Source: Bacillus sp. SD075
GTDB taxonomy: Bacteria; Bacillota; Bacilli; Bacillales; DSM-1321
Direction: 5' to 3'
NCBI RefSeq assembly: GCF_017355165.1
Contig: NZ_JADILK010000008.1
Coordinates: 115,134-179,133 of the forward strand
DNA length: 64,000 nucleotides
In this document: piece after piece, positions 42,902-52,026 of the stretch
Layout of the letters: each line of letters opens with the position of its first letter
Numbering within the stretch: the stretch's first letter is position 1
Translations under genes and position numbers: made by a program
The notes under the pieces: model-generated
The model's input: the letters and a program-made list of their open reading frames with translations, nothing else
Databases searched by the model: none
What the model was told of the DNA's origin: nothing

Positions 42902-45276
42902 CGCTCCTCACCCTCCAAAGCAGCCGCATCTTCCTGACTACTTTTCATATATTCCATAAAACGGATGCTTATCTCTGACTCAATTTTCCTTAATAGAAGG
43001 TTGAATTGACTGAGAGCTGCTTTTTCAAACAGCGTATATGGGTCCTGCTGACCATATGCGCTTAAACCAATGCCTTCCTTCACATTGTTCATATGGCCTA
43101 AATGTTTCATCCAATTTGCATCAATCTGCTGCAGCATGAAAGCGCGCAACTGATTTCCCCATTCCACATCGTCTTGGAAGATCATCCGTTTCGATTCCAA
43201 TTCACCTAAAGCATCCAACACTTTTCCTACAACTTGGCCATCTATATCCTGCAAATCACTTGCCTGCCAACCTAACGACAGGAAAACAAGGGACAGCTCT
43301 TCATTAACGGTCAAGAAATCAGGTTCCACTATATGTTCAGGGGAATATTTTTCCGTGAGCCGAGTCATGTATTTTTCGATATATTCAAGTAAGATGGTCG
43401 ACATCCGCCCAGGCTCCATATCCAGGATCCGGTCTCTCATTACATAGATGATTTTACTCTGCTCATTCAATGCATGTTCTAACTTCAATAAATGGTAACG
43501 GCTTGATTGATTCGTCTGCTCTACTGTTTCCTGAACCTTTTTAACGAATTTATCGGGAGCAGGGCCCAGCACCAATCCATTTTCATCCGTTTTGATTTTC
43601 TTGATATAACGGTTGATTTCATCATCATCATAGTAATCAAACAAATCATCTTCCAAAGAGATGATGAATTGTGTTGAACCGGGATCACCCTGCCGGCCGG
43701 AACGGCCTCTTAGCTGCATATCGATCCGACGGCTCTCGTGTCGCTCCGTACCAATAATATGAAGGCCGCCCAATTCCTTGACATCATTCCCAAGTATTAT
43801 ATCCGTTCCTCTTCCAGCCATGTTCGTAGCCAGCATCACTTGATTTTTTTGCCCGGCATTCGCGATGATTTCCGCTTCATCCTCTTCTGTCTTCGCATTA
43901 AGGATTTGATGTTTAATCCTCCCCTTCTTTAGTTCAACCGAAATTCTTTCAGATTGCTCAATGGAGGTGGTTCCGATGAGAATAGGTCTTCCACCATCAT
44001 GAATCCGTTTTACTTCCGTGACGATTTTGCTGATTTTGCTGGTTTCATCTTTATAAATCGAATCATCCCCATCAACTCGAATAATAGGCTTATTAGTTGG
44101 AATTTCAATGACGGATAGCTGGTAAATTTCCTGGAATTCAGATTTTGATGGTATGGCACTGCCTGTCATCCCAGACAATGAATGATATAATCGAAAATAA
44201 TTTTGGACGGTAATCATAGCCTGTGTTTCATTCTCTTCGGAAATCTCCAATCCCTCTTTTGCCTCAATCGCCTGATGAAGCCCATCACTGAAGCTTCGCC
44301 CTTCCATCACCCTGCCTGTGAATTTATCGATGATTGCAATCTTTCCATCTATGATGATGTAGTCCACATCCAATTTCATGATTGCTTGGGCTTTTAGCGC
44401 CTGTGTAACATTATGTAATAGCTCTTGATGTTCCCATCCATACATATTGTCGATTCCAAAGGCCTCCTCAATCTTGGAAGCACCTTGATCCGTGAAAAAG
44501 GCAGACTTTGACTCGACGAAAATCTCATAATCATCATTTTCTATAAATGACTTCATGATTTGTGCCGTAATCTGGTGGAGCTCGGTTCCATCGCTTGCCC
44601 TGCCAGCAATGACTAATGGTGTCCTCGCTTCATCAATCAAGACGCTGTCAATCTCATCGACAATGGCAAATCGGTGTCCTCTTTGCACCTTTTCTTCTCT
44701 TCTGTAAACCATGTTATCACGCAAATAATCAAAACCGAACTCTGTTGCCGTACCATACGTGATATCTGCCGCATACGCTTCACGTTTTGCGGAAGGCCCC
44801 ATTTGGGAAATGTTCAAACCAACCGTCAAGCCTAGAAATTCATGAAGTTGCCCCATTAACTCTTTATCACGTCTGGCCAAATATTCATTGGCGGTAATAA
44901 TATGGACACCATTCCCGCACAGTGCATGTAAATAGCTAGGCAAAGTGGAGACAAGCGTCTTCCCCTCGCCCGTATTCATTTGTGCAATGCCCCCTTCACT
45001 CAGGACAAAACCGCCTGCAAGCTGAACATCATGGTGCCTAAGGTTCAACACTCGTTTAGAAGCCTCGCGCACGACCGCAAAAGCTTCGGCTTGTATACCT
45101 GCTATATTATCGCCTGCCTCCAATGCGCTTTTAAACCTATCCTTCATTCCGCATAATTCTTGATCTGTATATCTTTCATATTTACCCTCTAGCCGATTCA
45201 CAGCTTCTACCAACTTATACATTCTCTTTAAGTCTTTTGAGCTTTCATTGAAGAACTTTTTCACACTGGATAGCAT
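42898..45276 (-). CDS. secA2: Accessory Sec translocase ATPase SecA2
   Basis: A 792-aa SecA paralogue, shorter than housekeeping SecA (about 840) and lacking the C-terminal zinc-binding/SecB tail. Motifs: the nucleotide-binding Walker A MNTGEGKTLVSTLPSYLHA, VDEIDSVLIDEARTPL, the preprotein cross-linking region, TNMAGRGTDIILGNDVKELG and RIDMQLRGRSGRQGDPGSTQ. In Bacillus, SecA2 with SlaP exports S-layer or other surface proteins. The ATG follows GGAGAG. No S-layer gene is visible in the window, so the substrate lies elsewhere. Confidence 0.93.
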   Translation of the reverse strand: MLSSVKKFFNESSKDLKRMYKLVEAVNRLEGKYERYTDQELCGMKDRFKSALEAGDNIAGIQAEAFAVVREASKRVLNLRHHDVQLAGGFVLSEGGIAQMNTGEGKTLVSTLPSYLHALCGNGVHIITANEYLARRDKELMGQLHEFLGLTVGLNISQMGPSAKREAYAADITYGTATEFGFDYLRDNMVYRREEKVQRGHRFAIVDEIDSVLIDEARTPLVIAGRASDGTELHQITAQIMKSFIENDDYEIFVESKSAFFTDQGASKIEEAFGIDNMYGWEHQELLHNVTQALKAQAIMKLDVDYIIIDGKIAIIDKFTGRVMEGRSFSDGLHQAIEAKEGLEISEENETQAMITVQNYFRLYHSLSGMTGSAIPSKSEFQEIYQLSVIEIPTNKPIIRVDGDDSIYKDETSKISKIVTEVKRIHDGGRPILIGTTSIEQSERISVELKKGRIKHQILNAKTEEDEAEIIANAGQKNQVMLATNMAGRGTDIILGNDVKELGGLHIIGTERHESRRIDMQLRGRSGRQGDPGSTQFIISLEDDLFDYYDDDEINRYIKKIKTDENGLVLGPAPDKFVKKVQETVEQTNQSSRYHLLKLEHALNEQSKIIYVMRDRILDMEPGRMSTILLEYIEKYMTRLTEKYSPEHIVEPDFLTVNEELSLVFLSLGWQASDLQDIDGQVVGKVLDALGELESKRMIFQDDVEWGNQLRAFMLQQIDANWMKHLGHMNNVKEGIGLSAYGQQDPYTLFEKAALSQFNLLLRKIESEISIRFMEYMKSSQEDAAALEGEER

Positions 45277-45536
45277 AGGGTTTTCTCTCCTATTATTTCA
45301 ATTGAACTTTAATGAAATTATATCAGTTATATATTTTCTGTTTATAAATTATCGCATGCATATTGTAATTATATTGAAATTCTTTATTTTTTTGAAAGAT
45401 TAAATTACGCAATAAGCAGCTGGAAGCCCGTCCATAAAAGGCTAAAATGATTAGCATCATCCTGTATATTGAAAGGGGTTTTTTTTATCGATTTAAACAA
45501 ATAATAGGAAGACTTTCACCAAATGGAGGATTACAG

Positions 45537-46970
45537 ATGAATCATACATCCAGAAAATTCATTCATAAACTTGCACAGCATCCCCGTCAATTAGGATTAT
45601 TCGTTCTTATTTGCCTTATTTGCATGGGCTCCCCTATTCAAGCAGAGACAAAAAGCACGCCCAAGAATGTCATATTGCTGATTGGCGATGGCATGGGATT
45701 AGGTGCAATAGAAATTGCCAGGCAATTGGAATATGGAAAGACAGGTGTCCTGCACTTGGAAAAACTGGAGCACGTTGCCCTGATGCGTACGTATTCCGCC
45801 AATAACTACGTCACCGACTCGGCAGCAGGAGGGTCCGCGATTGCCACTGGTATAAAGACCAACAATGAATCGATCGGTGTTGATGCCAATGGTTCCGAGG
45901 TTGATAGTGTATTGGATGCATTTCAGGCCAATGGAAAAAAAGTCGGGATCATCTCAACCAATATGGTAGTTGACGCCACACCAGCTGCCTTTGGTGCAAG
46001 TGTCCCTAACCGCTGGACAGGTGGCGCAAATATCGCGAGACAGCTCTTTGATAACCGGATCGACGTCATTCTCGGTGGAGGTGCCAGCTATTTCGAGGCA
46101 AAAAAGCAGAATGGCGAGGATTTAATCGCTAAATTTAAACAGGCCGGCTATGGGATTACTACCACTAAAGAAGAACTTAGTTCCATTAATAAACCGGAAA
46201 AACTTTTAGGATTATTTCACCCTACCTATATGAATTTCAAGCTGGATAAGGAAGTTTTACATTCTCAAGAACCGTCCCTGCCCGAAATGACAGTCAAAGC
46301 AATGGATATTTTATCCCGTGGTGATAAAGGATTCTTCCTGATGGCCGAAGGTGCCCGTATTGACCATATGGAGCATGCAGCCGATATCACTGGAATATGG
46401 AAAGAAACGATCGAATTTGACCAAACCGTGAAGGAGGTTGTAAATTGGGCAAAAAATCGAAATGATACGCTGATTGTTGTACTTGCAGACCACGAAACGA
46501 TGGGGACCTCCGCTTCTGAAACGATGGATATCACCGCATTGAAAAAAATCAAGGTTTCGTCTGAATATATGTCCAAACAGCTTACATTCGATAAAAATAA
46601 TGAAATCAATCCAGAGAGTGTCGTTTCCACATTCAAGAAGTATGCACATTTATCCCTTACAGATCAAGAAGTCGATCGATTCGTCGATAACGTAAGAAAG
46701 AATAGAACGCTTGTCTATCCACAGCATCAAATTGATTGGGAAATCGGAAGCACCATCGCCAGGCATCATAAGGCGGGTATTGCTGATCGCAGCATTCGGG
46801 CGGCCAGCTCCACAGGAGGGCACACGGCCAACATGATTCCCGTTTTCGCTTCGGGTCCAGGCAGTGAAGCCTTTGATGGAGTCATTGATAATACGGACAT
46901 TTCTAAAATCATCACAAACGCCGCCGGTGTCCCGTTCACACCCGGACAGCATAATTCAATAGAGGAATGA
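45537..46970 (+). CDS. Secreted alkaline phosphatase
   Basis: A 477-aa metallophosphatase of the PhoA family. A signal peptide of about 40 residues (hydrophobic GLFVLICLICMG, ending QAET) precedes the catalytic domain. Metal and nucleophile sites: ILLIGDGMGLGAIE, catalytic Ser in TDSAAGGSAIATG, EGARIDHMEHAADITG, VVLADHETMG and SSTGGHTANM. I start at ATG 45537 (GGAGG 7 nt upstream); the open frame to 45447 is not needed. It releases phosphate from external esters, plausibly under phosphate starvation. Confidence 0.94.
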   Translation: MNHTSRKFIHKLAQHPRQLGLFVLICLICMGSPIQAETKSTPKNVILLIGDGMGLGAIEIARQLEYGKTGVLHLEKLEHVALMRTYSANNYVTDSAAGGSAIATGIKTNNESIGVDANGSEVDSVLDAFQANGKKVGIISTNMVVDATPAAFGASVPNRWTGGANIARQLFDNRIDVILGGGASYFEAKKQNGEDLIAKFKQAGYGITTTKEELSSINKPEKLLGLFHPTYMNFKLDKEVLHSQEPSLPEMTVKAMDILSRGDKGFFLMAEGARIDHMEHAADITGIWKETIEFDQTVKEVVNWAKNRNDTLIVVLADHETMGTSASETMDITALKKIKVSSEYMSKQLTFDKNNEINPESVVSTFKKYAHLSLTDQEVDRFVDNVRKNRTLVYPQHQIDWEIGSTIARHHKAGIADRSIRAASSTGGHTANMIPVFASGPGSEAFDGVIDNTDISKIITNAAGVPFTPGQHNSIEE

Positions 46971-47189
46971 ACTCATTTGCTCCTCTTTAAGATTCCATCT
47001 CATTAACTGGATATTCAGTATTCCTTTCCACTCAAACCCATTAACCCAATTTTCGGGAAATCCCCCGAAGGTTGGGGCATTTACTCACGAAATTGTTCGA
47101 TGTCCCTGAGTTTAGTGGATTTTTATCGTGTTGGCTTTACTCGTATGTTTACGCCGTTTACTCCTTAATACCACATTTATACTAGAACA

Positions 47190-47212
47190 AAAAAGACGCC
47201 ACTATCGACGTC
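47190..47212 (-). terminator. Terminator of the SpoIID/LytB-domain gene
   Basis: GACGCC/GACGTC-type 6-bp stem (one G-U) with 6-nt loop and TTTTTTG on the minus strand, 9 nt after the stop. Confidence 0.75.
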
Positions 47213-47220
47213 CTGCTCAT

Positions 47221-49290
47221 TCATTTTTTTACATGTTTTTTTAAAACATACCCAATTTGGTTTCCCTTTTTCACTTTAAACCATTCATCTTGTTGAGCCA
47301 GGATCGTTACGGATTGGTCCCTGTATAGATTCCCGACCGTTTCAGAAGATGCATTTCTATTTTCTTTAATATATAATTCACTTGCTGTCACTATTCCAGT
47401 CGTCTTCCTAATGGGGATTTTCGTTGAAATGGTTTTCTGATTGTCACTCTCACCCTTGGCGGAGATTGTCACCTTAAACATCCCGTTGGACATATTTTTA
47501 AAATCCCAGGTTGCGGATTGCCTGCCTTTATTGAGCTGCCTTTCAGAAAGGATGCCAACAACCTTACCTTTACTGTTCTTAATCTCCACTGTTACTTTAG
47601 CGTTTTCATTAATTGTATACGTTATGTTCGCTTTCTCGGTACTATAATCACCAGATGTATTGACATCGGTGATTTCCGGTGCCAACGTATCTTTACTGAT
47701 TTTAATCGCCGTTGTTGCCAAACCTTCCTTCCCGCTTCGGTCCATTGCTGATATTTCTGCTTCATATGTACCGTTACTTATCGCTTTTGTGTTCCAGACT
47801 GCTGAATGTGTACCCTTTTTCATTGTTTGGTCACGGACTGGGGTAGCTAAGGCTTTCCCTTTACCATCCCTAATCGTGAGTGTTACCACCACATCTTCCT
47901 TTAGGGAATATGTGATTCCCACCTCATCGTTTAAATGATCCATCTTCACTTTCATGTTTACTGAATTCGTTTCCGCCTTTACGACAAGATTCGTTTTAGA
48001 TCCAGCACCAGATCCATATTCCTTTTCTAAAGTTGTGTCAGGATAATAAAACCCTAAAATATCTTGATATGATTGTCCTGCTTCCGCTCTGTTTTTCGCC
48101 CCAAACTGACTTAGCCCGACACCATGCCCATATCCTGACCCTTCTATAGAAATTTTGGAAGGACCGGAGGATGAATGGTCAACCAAATAGCTTTTCATCA
48201 CCTCTCGCCCGACCATGCCCCTGATTTTGGAAGCCGCTACATTAGTAAGCTTAACCGTTTGCTGCAAAAGTTTCCCCCTGTCATCAACGAGATCCCTTAC
48301 ATAAAAATTCAGTTGGATGGAGCCTTTCGTAACACGGCCTCCCGTTTTTTCACCGGTAAATGTTAATAAGGGAATCTCCGTTATTTTAATATCTTTTTTC
48401 GCATATCCATTATTCTTCAGCCAAACCTTCAGCTTCGGCACAACCGTTTTATCTTTTTCCTCTACACTTGTCCACCATTCTTCCGGTTTAGATAAATCTA
48501 TTTTTGACAGGTCGATTTGCTTCTTATCCAGCGTTATCTCCCAATTGGTTTTCGGATCATAGACATCTTCTTTTATAGATAAATATGCAAGGGGGTTGCC
48601 ACTTGACCAAACATTTGAATTCGATTCGGTCATTCCCCCATTGCTTGAGGAAAAGAACGCTTCGATTATTTCCCCATCATGTTTGATTATCATGCCCTTT
48701 GTCTGTTCAATGGCTGAATCAGTTCGATAGTGACCGGCATCCCCACCATATACTTGGTAAGAAACCGTATCATCAATTATTGTGGATTGATGACGAAATG
48801 CATAAGTACGGGCGGCAATCGCCTGTGCTTTTAAGGCTTCGGGATGCCATAGTGCGGGCATCTCCAGCGGGACAACGCCCTTTAGATAATCTTCCATGTA
48901 AACATGATTGATTGGCCGGATGTAACCGTCCTCCGCTATAAATGAAAATGAGCCTTGATAGGGACGGCCATTTATGGACAATGAAGCATCAGGTTTAACT
49001 GGCATTACCTTAAAGGAAGCATATGATTCCGTTTTCTTAGAACCTTTGTAAACGGCAAGTTTAGCCGACTCCAATTTCAAAGTCAGATTTTCACCAGCAT
49101 GGATGAATATATCCCCCCCTGAAGTACGGTAGTCCGCGTTTGCCGTTATGTTGACGCTCGTTCTATTCCCCAAATAATTCTTCAGTTTCACTTCCATCGT
49201 TGTATTCTCTTCCCCTGCCGTTGCTTCATGGGAAGGAAATGCAAAAAAAATGATAAAGAAAGCGGTAAACCAATACTTTAAACTCCTCAT
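47221..49290 (-). CDS. Secreted SpoIID/LytB-domain protein with SH3 domain
   Basis: A 689-aa exported protein. A signal peptide (about 1-25, HEATAG) precedes a SpoIID/LytB domain (about 60-400) with PINHVYMEDYLKGVVPLEMP, WHPEALKAQAIAARTYAF, AFFSSSNGGMTESNSNVW and GHGVGLSQFGAKNRAEAG. This is related to the SpoIID lytic transglycosylase and the LytB amidase enhancer. Two FlgD/Ig-like repeats (about 445-620) and a bacterial SH3 domain (about 630-689, LYIKENRNASSETVGNLYRD) follow. The combination suggests a wall-binding modifier of a hydrolase rather than the sporulation SpoIID itself. Confidence 0.88.
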   Translation of the reverse strand: MRSLKYWFTAFFIIFFAFPSHEATAGEENTTMEVKLKNYLGNRTSVNITANADYRTSGGDIFIHAGENLTLKLESAKLAVYKGSKKTESYASFKVMPVKPDASLSINGRPYQGSFSFIAEDGYIRPINHVYMEDYLKGVVPLEMPALWHPEALKAQAIAARTYAFRHQSTIIDDTVSYQVYGGDAGHYRTDSAIEQTKGMIIKHDGEIIEAFFSSSNGGMTESNSNVWSSGNPLAYLSIKEDVYDPKTNWEITLDKKQIDLSKIDLSKPEEWWTSVEEKDKTVVPKLKVWLKNNGYAKKDIKITEIPLLTFTGEKTGGRVTKGSIQLNFYVRDLVDDRGKLLQQTVKLTNVAASKIRGMVGREVMKSYLVDHSSSGPSKISIEGSGYGHGVGLSQFGAKNRAEAGQSYQDILGFYYPDTTLEKEYGSGAGSKTNLVVKAETNSVNMKVKMDHLNDEVGITYSLKEDVVVTLTIRDGKGKALATPVRDQTMKKGTHSAVWNTKAISNGTYEAEISAMDRSGKEGLATTAIKISKDTLAPEITDVNTSGDYSTEKANITYTINENAKVTVEIKNSKGKVVGILSERQLNKGRQSATWDFKNMSNGMFKVTISAKGESDNQKTISTKIPIRKTTGIVTASELYIKENRNASSETVGNLYRDQSVTILAQQDEWFKVKKGNQIGYVLKKHVKK

Positions 49291-49546
49291 TCCTTTTCAT
49301 CCCCATTCCTATTCCGTTTATCTTTCAAAGATTTTTGAATTAATCCTGTTCCATTCATCGGCATGGATAATCGCCTGGATAGTGCCAATGCTGCAGAAAA
49401 AGTATGATTTCAGGTCCACCTTGGGATCGCGGTCTTACTTGTAGGTTACTGAACTCTCTTTTTACATTCTGTATATACAGCTCATTATCCTTCAAATTCA
49501 GCTTTATTGCCGTAACAAATTGGAATCAACAACGTGTGAAAAAATA

Positions 49547-49580
49547 AAAGCAGGACATGGTAAAAACCATGTCCTGCTTT
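49547..49580 (-). terminator. Terminator of the PBP gene
   Basis: AAAGCAGGACATGG against CCATGTCCTGCTTT, 14-bp stem with 6-nt loop and flanking A/T runs on both sides, so it could work in either direction. Confidence 0.9.
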
Positions 49581-49634
49581 TTAACGGTAAATGCTTGCAG
49601 CATTTTTACCCATTCCTGATGGGTGGCTTTTTCT

Positions 49635-51641
49635 TTACTTCAAATACTTCTTCAATACCGGTTTCATATGGTCGACAGCGACATGGCTGCCGCCTCGTCC
49701 TTTTACATCTTCAATCATCCATGCCATGAGAAGTTCCGGGTCTTCTGTGTCCATGGCAACGAACCAGCCATTTTCTGTTCCGTCAGCATTTTTGGATGCC
49801 TTGATTTCAGCAGTTCCCGTTTTGGCAGCGATTTTGATGCCAAGATCCTCTATTCCATGGCCGCTTCCCTTAGGATGTTCCACTACTTGTGTCAGCATCT
49901 TGGTGACCAGATTTGCTTGATCTGCCGATATCGCATTTTCTTTCCATATTTTCTTCTCTATTTTATCTCCTGTTATTAACGAAGGTGCCAGGATGTCTCC
50001 TTCATTCAAGAAGGCTGAATAGGTCATGGCAAGATGGAGCGTGCTCATTTGAACTTGCGCTTGACCATATCCGGCATCTGCCAAGCGCCCCTCACTGTCG
50101 ATTTTACCGATACTCGATGCTTTGATCGGATAATCGTAATTCAAAGACTCATCAAATCCGAATGCCTTGAGTCCATTTGTGAACTTTTCCTTTCCAAGCC
50201 CCAAAGCCTTTTGGGCAAAGTAAATATTGTCAGAATAAATTAATGCCTTTTCCATATCGATTGGAACACCGGGATCCGAAACCCTTGTAATGGAATGATC
50301 TTTCCAGGTCGATTTGGCCCACGATTTCCCTTGGATATTGATCGACTCTTTCGGATCCACACCATTTTTCAAAGCGATTGCCGCAGTGATCGCCTTAATG
50401 GTTGAACCTGGTGCAAACGTTGAACTGAAACGGTTCAGGAGTGGTTTTTCCGGGTCTTCTTCAAGCGCTTTTTGTTCCGCTTTTGTTATCCCGAAAATAT
50501 ATTTATTAGGATCGAATGACGGACTTGAAACAAGTGCAAGCGTTTCTCCTGTCCTCGGATCAAGTGCTGATGCCGATCCAACTTCGTTCTTATATTGCTT
50601 GAAGATATCCTTTTGAAGCTCGGCGTCGATGGTCAATGTAATGGTTTCTCCCTCTTCAGCCGGCTTTTCAGCAATCACTTTTTCTTCGCCATCCTCGGTT
50701 TTAATAAAGATTTTACCGCCAGGTACACCTTTTAACCGCCCTTCCAACACTTCTTCAAGACCCCGCTTGCCAATAACGTCACTTGCGGTATAACCTTTTC
50801 CTTTCAATTTCTCCAGATCTTCGGCCGATGCCTCACCGACATATCCAATTAGATGGGCAGTAGCCTCTTTATATGGATATATACGTTCTTCCGTATTATT
50901 GACAGATACACCGGTAATGCTCAATAGCTTTTCCAAGGTTGCTGTATTATCATTTGACATTTTCTTGATGGGCACGAAATAGCTTGGCTTTACCCATGAT
51001 TGTTTTAATTTCTGGTTCACTTCGTCGGTGGACATATTGAGGATTCCAGCGACCTTTTTAACCGTTTCGGATTCGTTGGCCATTTTCTCTGGCACGATTC
51101 CCACTTCTGCTACCGTTCCATTCATGGCAAGGCCGCGTTCATTTCGATCGACTATTTCCCCGCGAATGGCAGGATATGATTCAACCGATATCTTCTCACC
51201 AGCTTCCAATTGTGGGAATATGTAGCTTTCATCCCACTTGATGTACCAATTTTCTTCCTCGCCTTCCCCTTCCTTGACAAGAGTCGCTTTATGGTCAGAG
51301 CTTACGGCACCTGCCATAGTGGACATATCAACGGTATATGAAAGGCTTACCTTTTCTCCATCTTTATGATCTTTTTCTTCTTTTGGCTGCTTATAGTCCA
51401 CCTTTAATTGGTCGGCCTCTATGCCCGTATAGATTTTTTCATAACGCTTCGCAAATTCATCCGCACTGACTTTCTTCTTTGTCTCAGGCGACAGATACTC
51501 GTACATCTTCGCAAAATCCTGTTTATTCCAAAGCTTCGTGTATGCCGCAAAGCGATCTTCCGGACTTGGCTCATCCGAGCATCCGGCCAAAAACAATACG
51601 CTCATCAACAATAAGCTGGAAACTAAAGCTAGTTTCTTCAT
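49635..51641 (-). CDS. pbpC: Class B penicillin-binding protein, PBP3/MecA type lipoprotein
   Basis: A 668-aa transpeptidase. A lipoprotein signal (LFLAGCSDE, Cys 21) precedes an NTF2-like MecA_N domain (about 25-145), a PBP dimerisation domain (about 155-330) and the transpeptidase. The three active-site motifs are FAPGSTIKAITAA (Ser about 413), YSDN (about 467) and AAKTGTAEIKA (about 607). The architecture equals B. subtilis PbpC (PBP3), a beta-lactam-tolerant DD-transpeptidase. AGGAGG precedes the ATG. Single gene. Confidence 0.94.
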   Translation of the reverse strand: MKKLALVSSLLLMSVLFLAGCSDEPSPEDRFAAYTKLWNKQDFAKMYEYLSPETKKKVSADEFAKRYEKIYTGIEADQLKVDYKQPKEEKDHKDGEKVSLSYTVDMSTMAGAVSSDHKATLVKEGEGEEENWYIKWDESYIFPQLEAGEKISVESYPAIRGEIVDRNERGLAMNGTVAEVGIVPEKMANESETVKKVAGILNMSTDEVNQKLKQSWVKPSYFVPIKKMSNDNTATLEKLLSITGVSVNNTEERIYPYKEATAHLIGYVGEASAEDLEKLKGKGYTASDVIGKRGLEEVLEGRLKGVPGGKIFIKTEDGEEKVIAEKPAEEGETITLTIDAELQKDIFKQYKNEVGSASALDPRTGETLALVSSPSFDPNKYIFGITKAEQKALEEDPEKPLLNRFSSTFAPGSTIKAITAAIALKNGVDPKESINIQGKSWAKSTWKDHSITRVSDPGVPIDMEKALIYSDNIYFAQKALGLGKEKFTNGLKAFGFDESLNYDYPIKASSIGKIDSEGRLADAGYGQAQVQMSTLHLAMTYSAFLNEGDILAPSLITGDKIEKKIWKENAISADQANLVTKMLTQVVEHPKGSGHGIEDLGIKIAAKTGTAEIKASKNADGTENGWFVAMDTEDPELLMAWMIEDVKGRGGSHVAVDHMKPVLKKYLK

Positions 51642-51765
51642 GATTTCCTCCTAATGAATAGTTAGAATGATATACCTATAGTTTAGCAAAATATTAGGGG
51701 AATGGGGGATTTTGCATATCGAATTTCTTCATTTTTCTAACTAACCATGTTTTTTCTAAAACAAA

Positions 51766-51790
51766 AGTCCTGTACACAGTGTACAGGACT
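51766..51790 (-). terminator. Terminator downstream of the CorA-like gene
   Basis: AGTCCTGTACAC/GTGTACAGGACT near-perfect dyad followed on the minus strand by TTTTGTTTT. It is about 240 nt after the CorA-like stop, so the transcript has a long 3' part including the repeat-like segment. Confidence 0.75.
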
Positions 51791-51820
51791 AGAGACTGAA
51801 GACATATTAGAGAAGAGCGA

Positions 51821-51930
51821 GTTGATTTCAATCCGCTCCCATACCGTCACTGCCTGCCAGGCCTCCTCGCTGCAAGCATCTAGCAGGGTCTAGCCCGTTA
51901 TTCGGCAGGGTTGCCGCAAATCCCTTCAAC
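51821..51930. repeat. Possible diverged copy C of the structured repeat
   Basis: Begins GTTGATTTC like copies A and B, then has GGCCTCCTCGCTGC and AGCAGGGTCT at the places where copy A has AGCCTCCTCGGCGC and TGCGGGGTCT. It ends CCCTTCAAC. Internal dyads (GCCTGCCAGGC, CTAGCAGGGTCTAG) support a structured element. The similarity is partial, so kinship is uncertain. Confidence 0.4.
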
Positions 51931-52026
51931 CTAAAGAGCGTTTATCCATAAAAAAACAAGGATAACCAAGTTTTCTTTTAAAATCATGGTTTGGATAAGG
52001 CCGTTCCTCCCCCCCCTGTCAAAAAA

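Noticed and set aside
46265..46952. Minus-strand ORFs of 100-123 aa inside the alkaline phosphatase gene
   Set aside because: Shadows of a conserved coding frame; no ribosome sites.
51671..51686. Partial palindromic-box match (12 of 16) upstream of the PBP3-like gene
   Set aside because: One half-site is wrong in all three outer positions; it overlaps a probable promoter -10, so chance similarity is more likely. A genome-wide matrix scan would decide.
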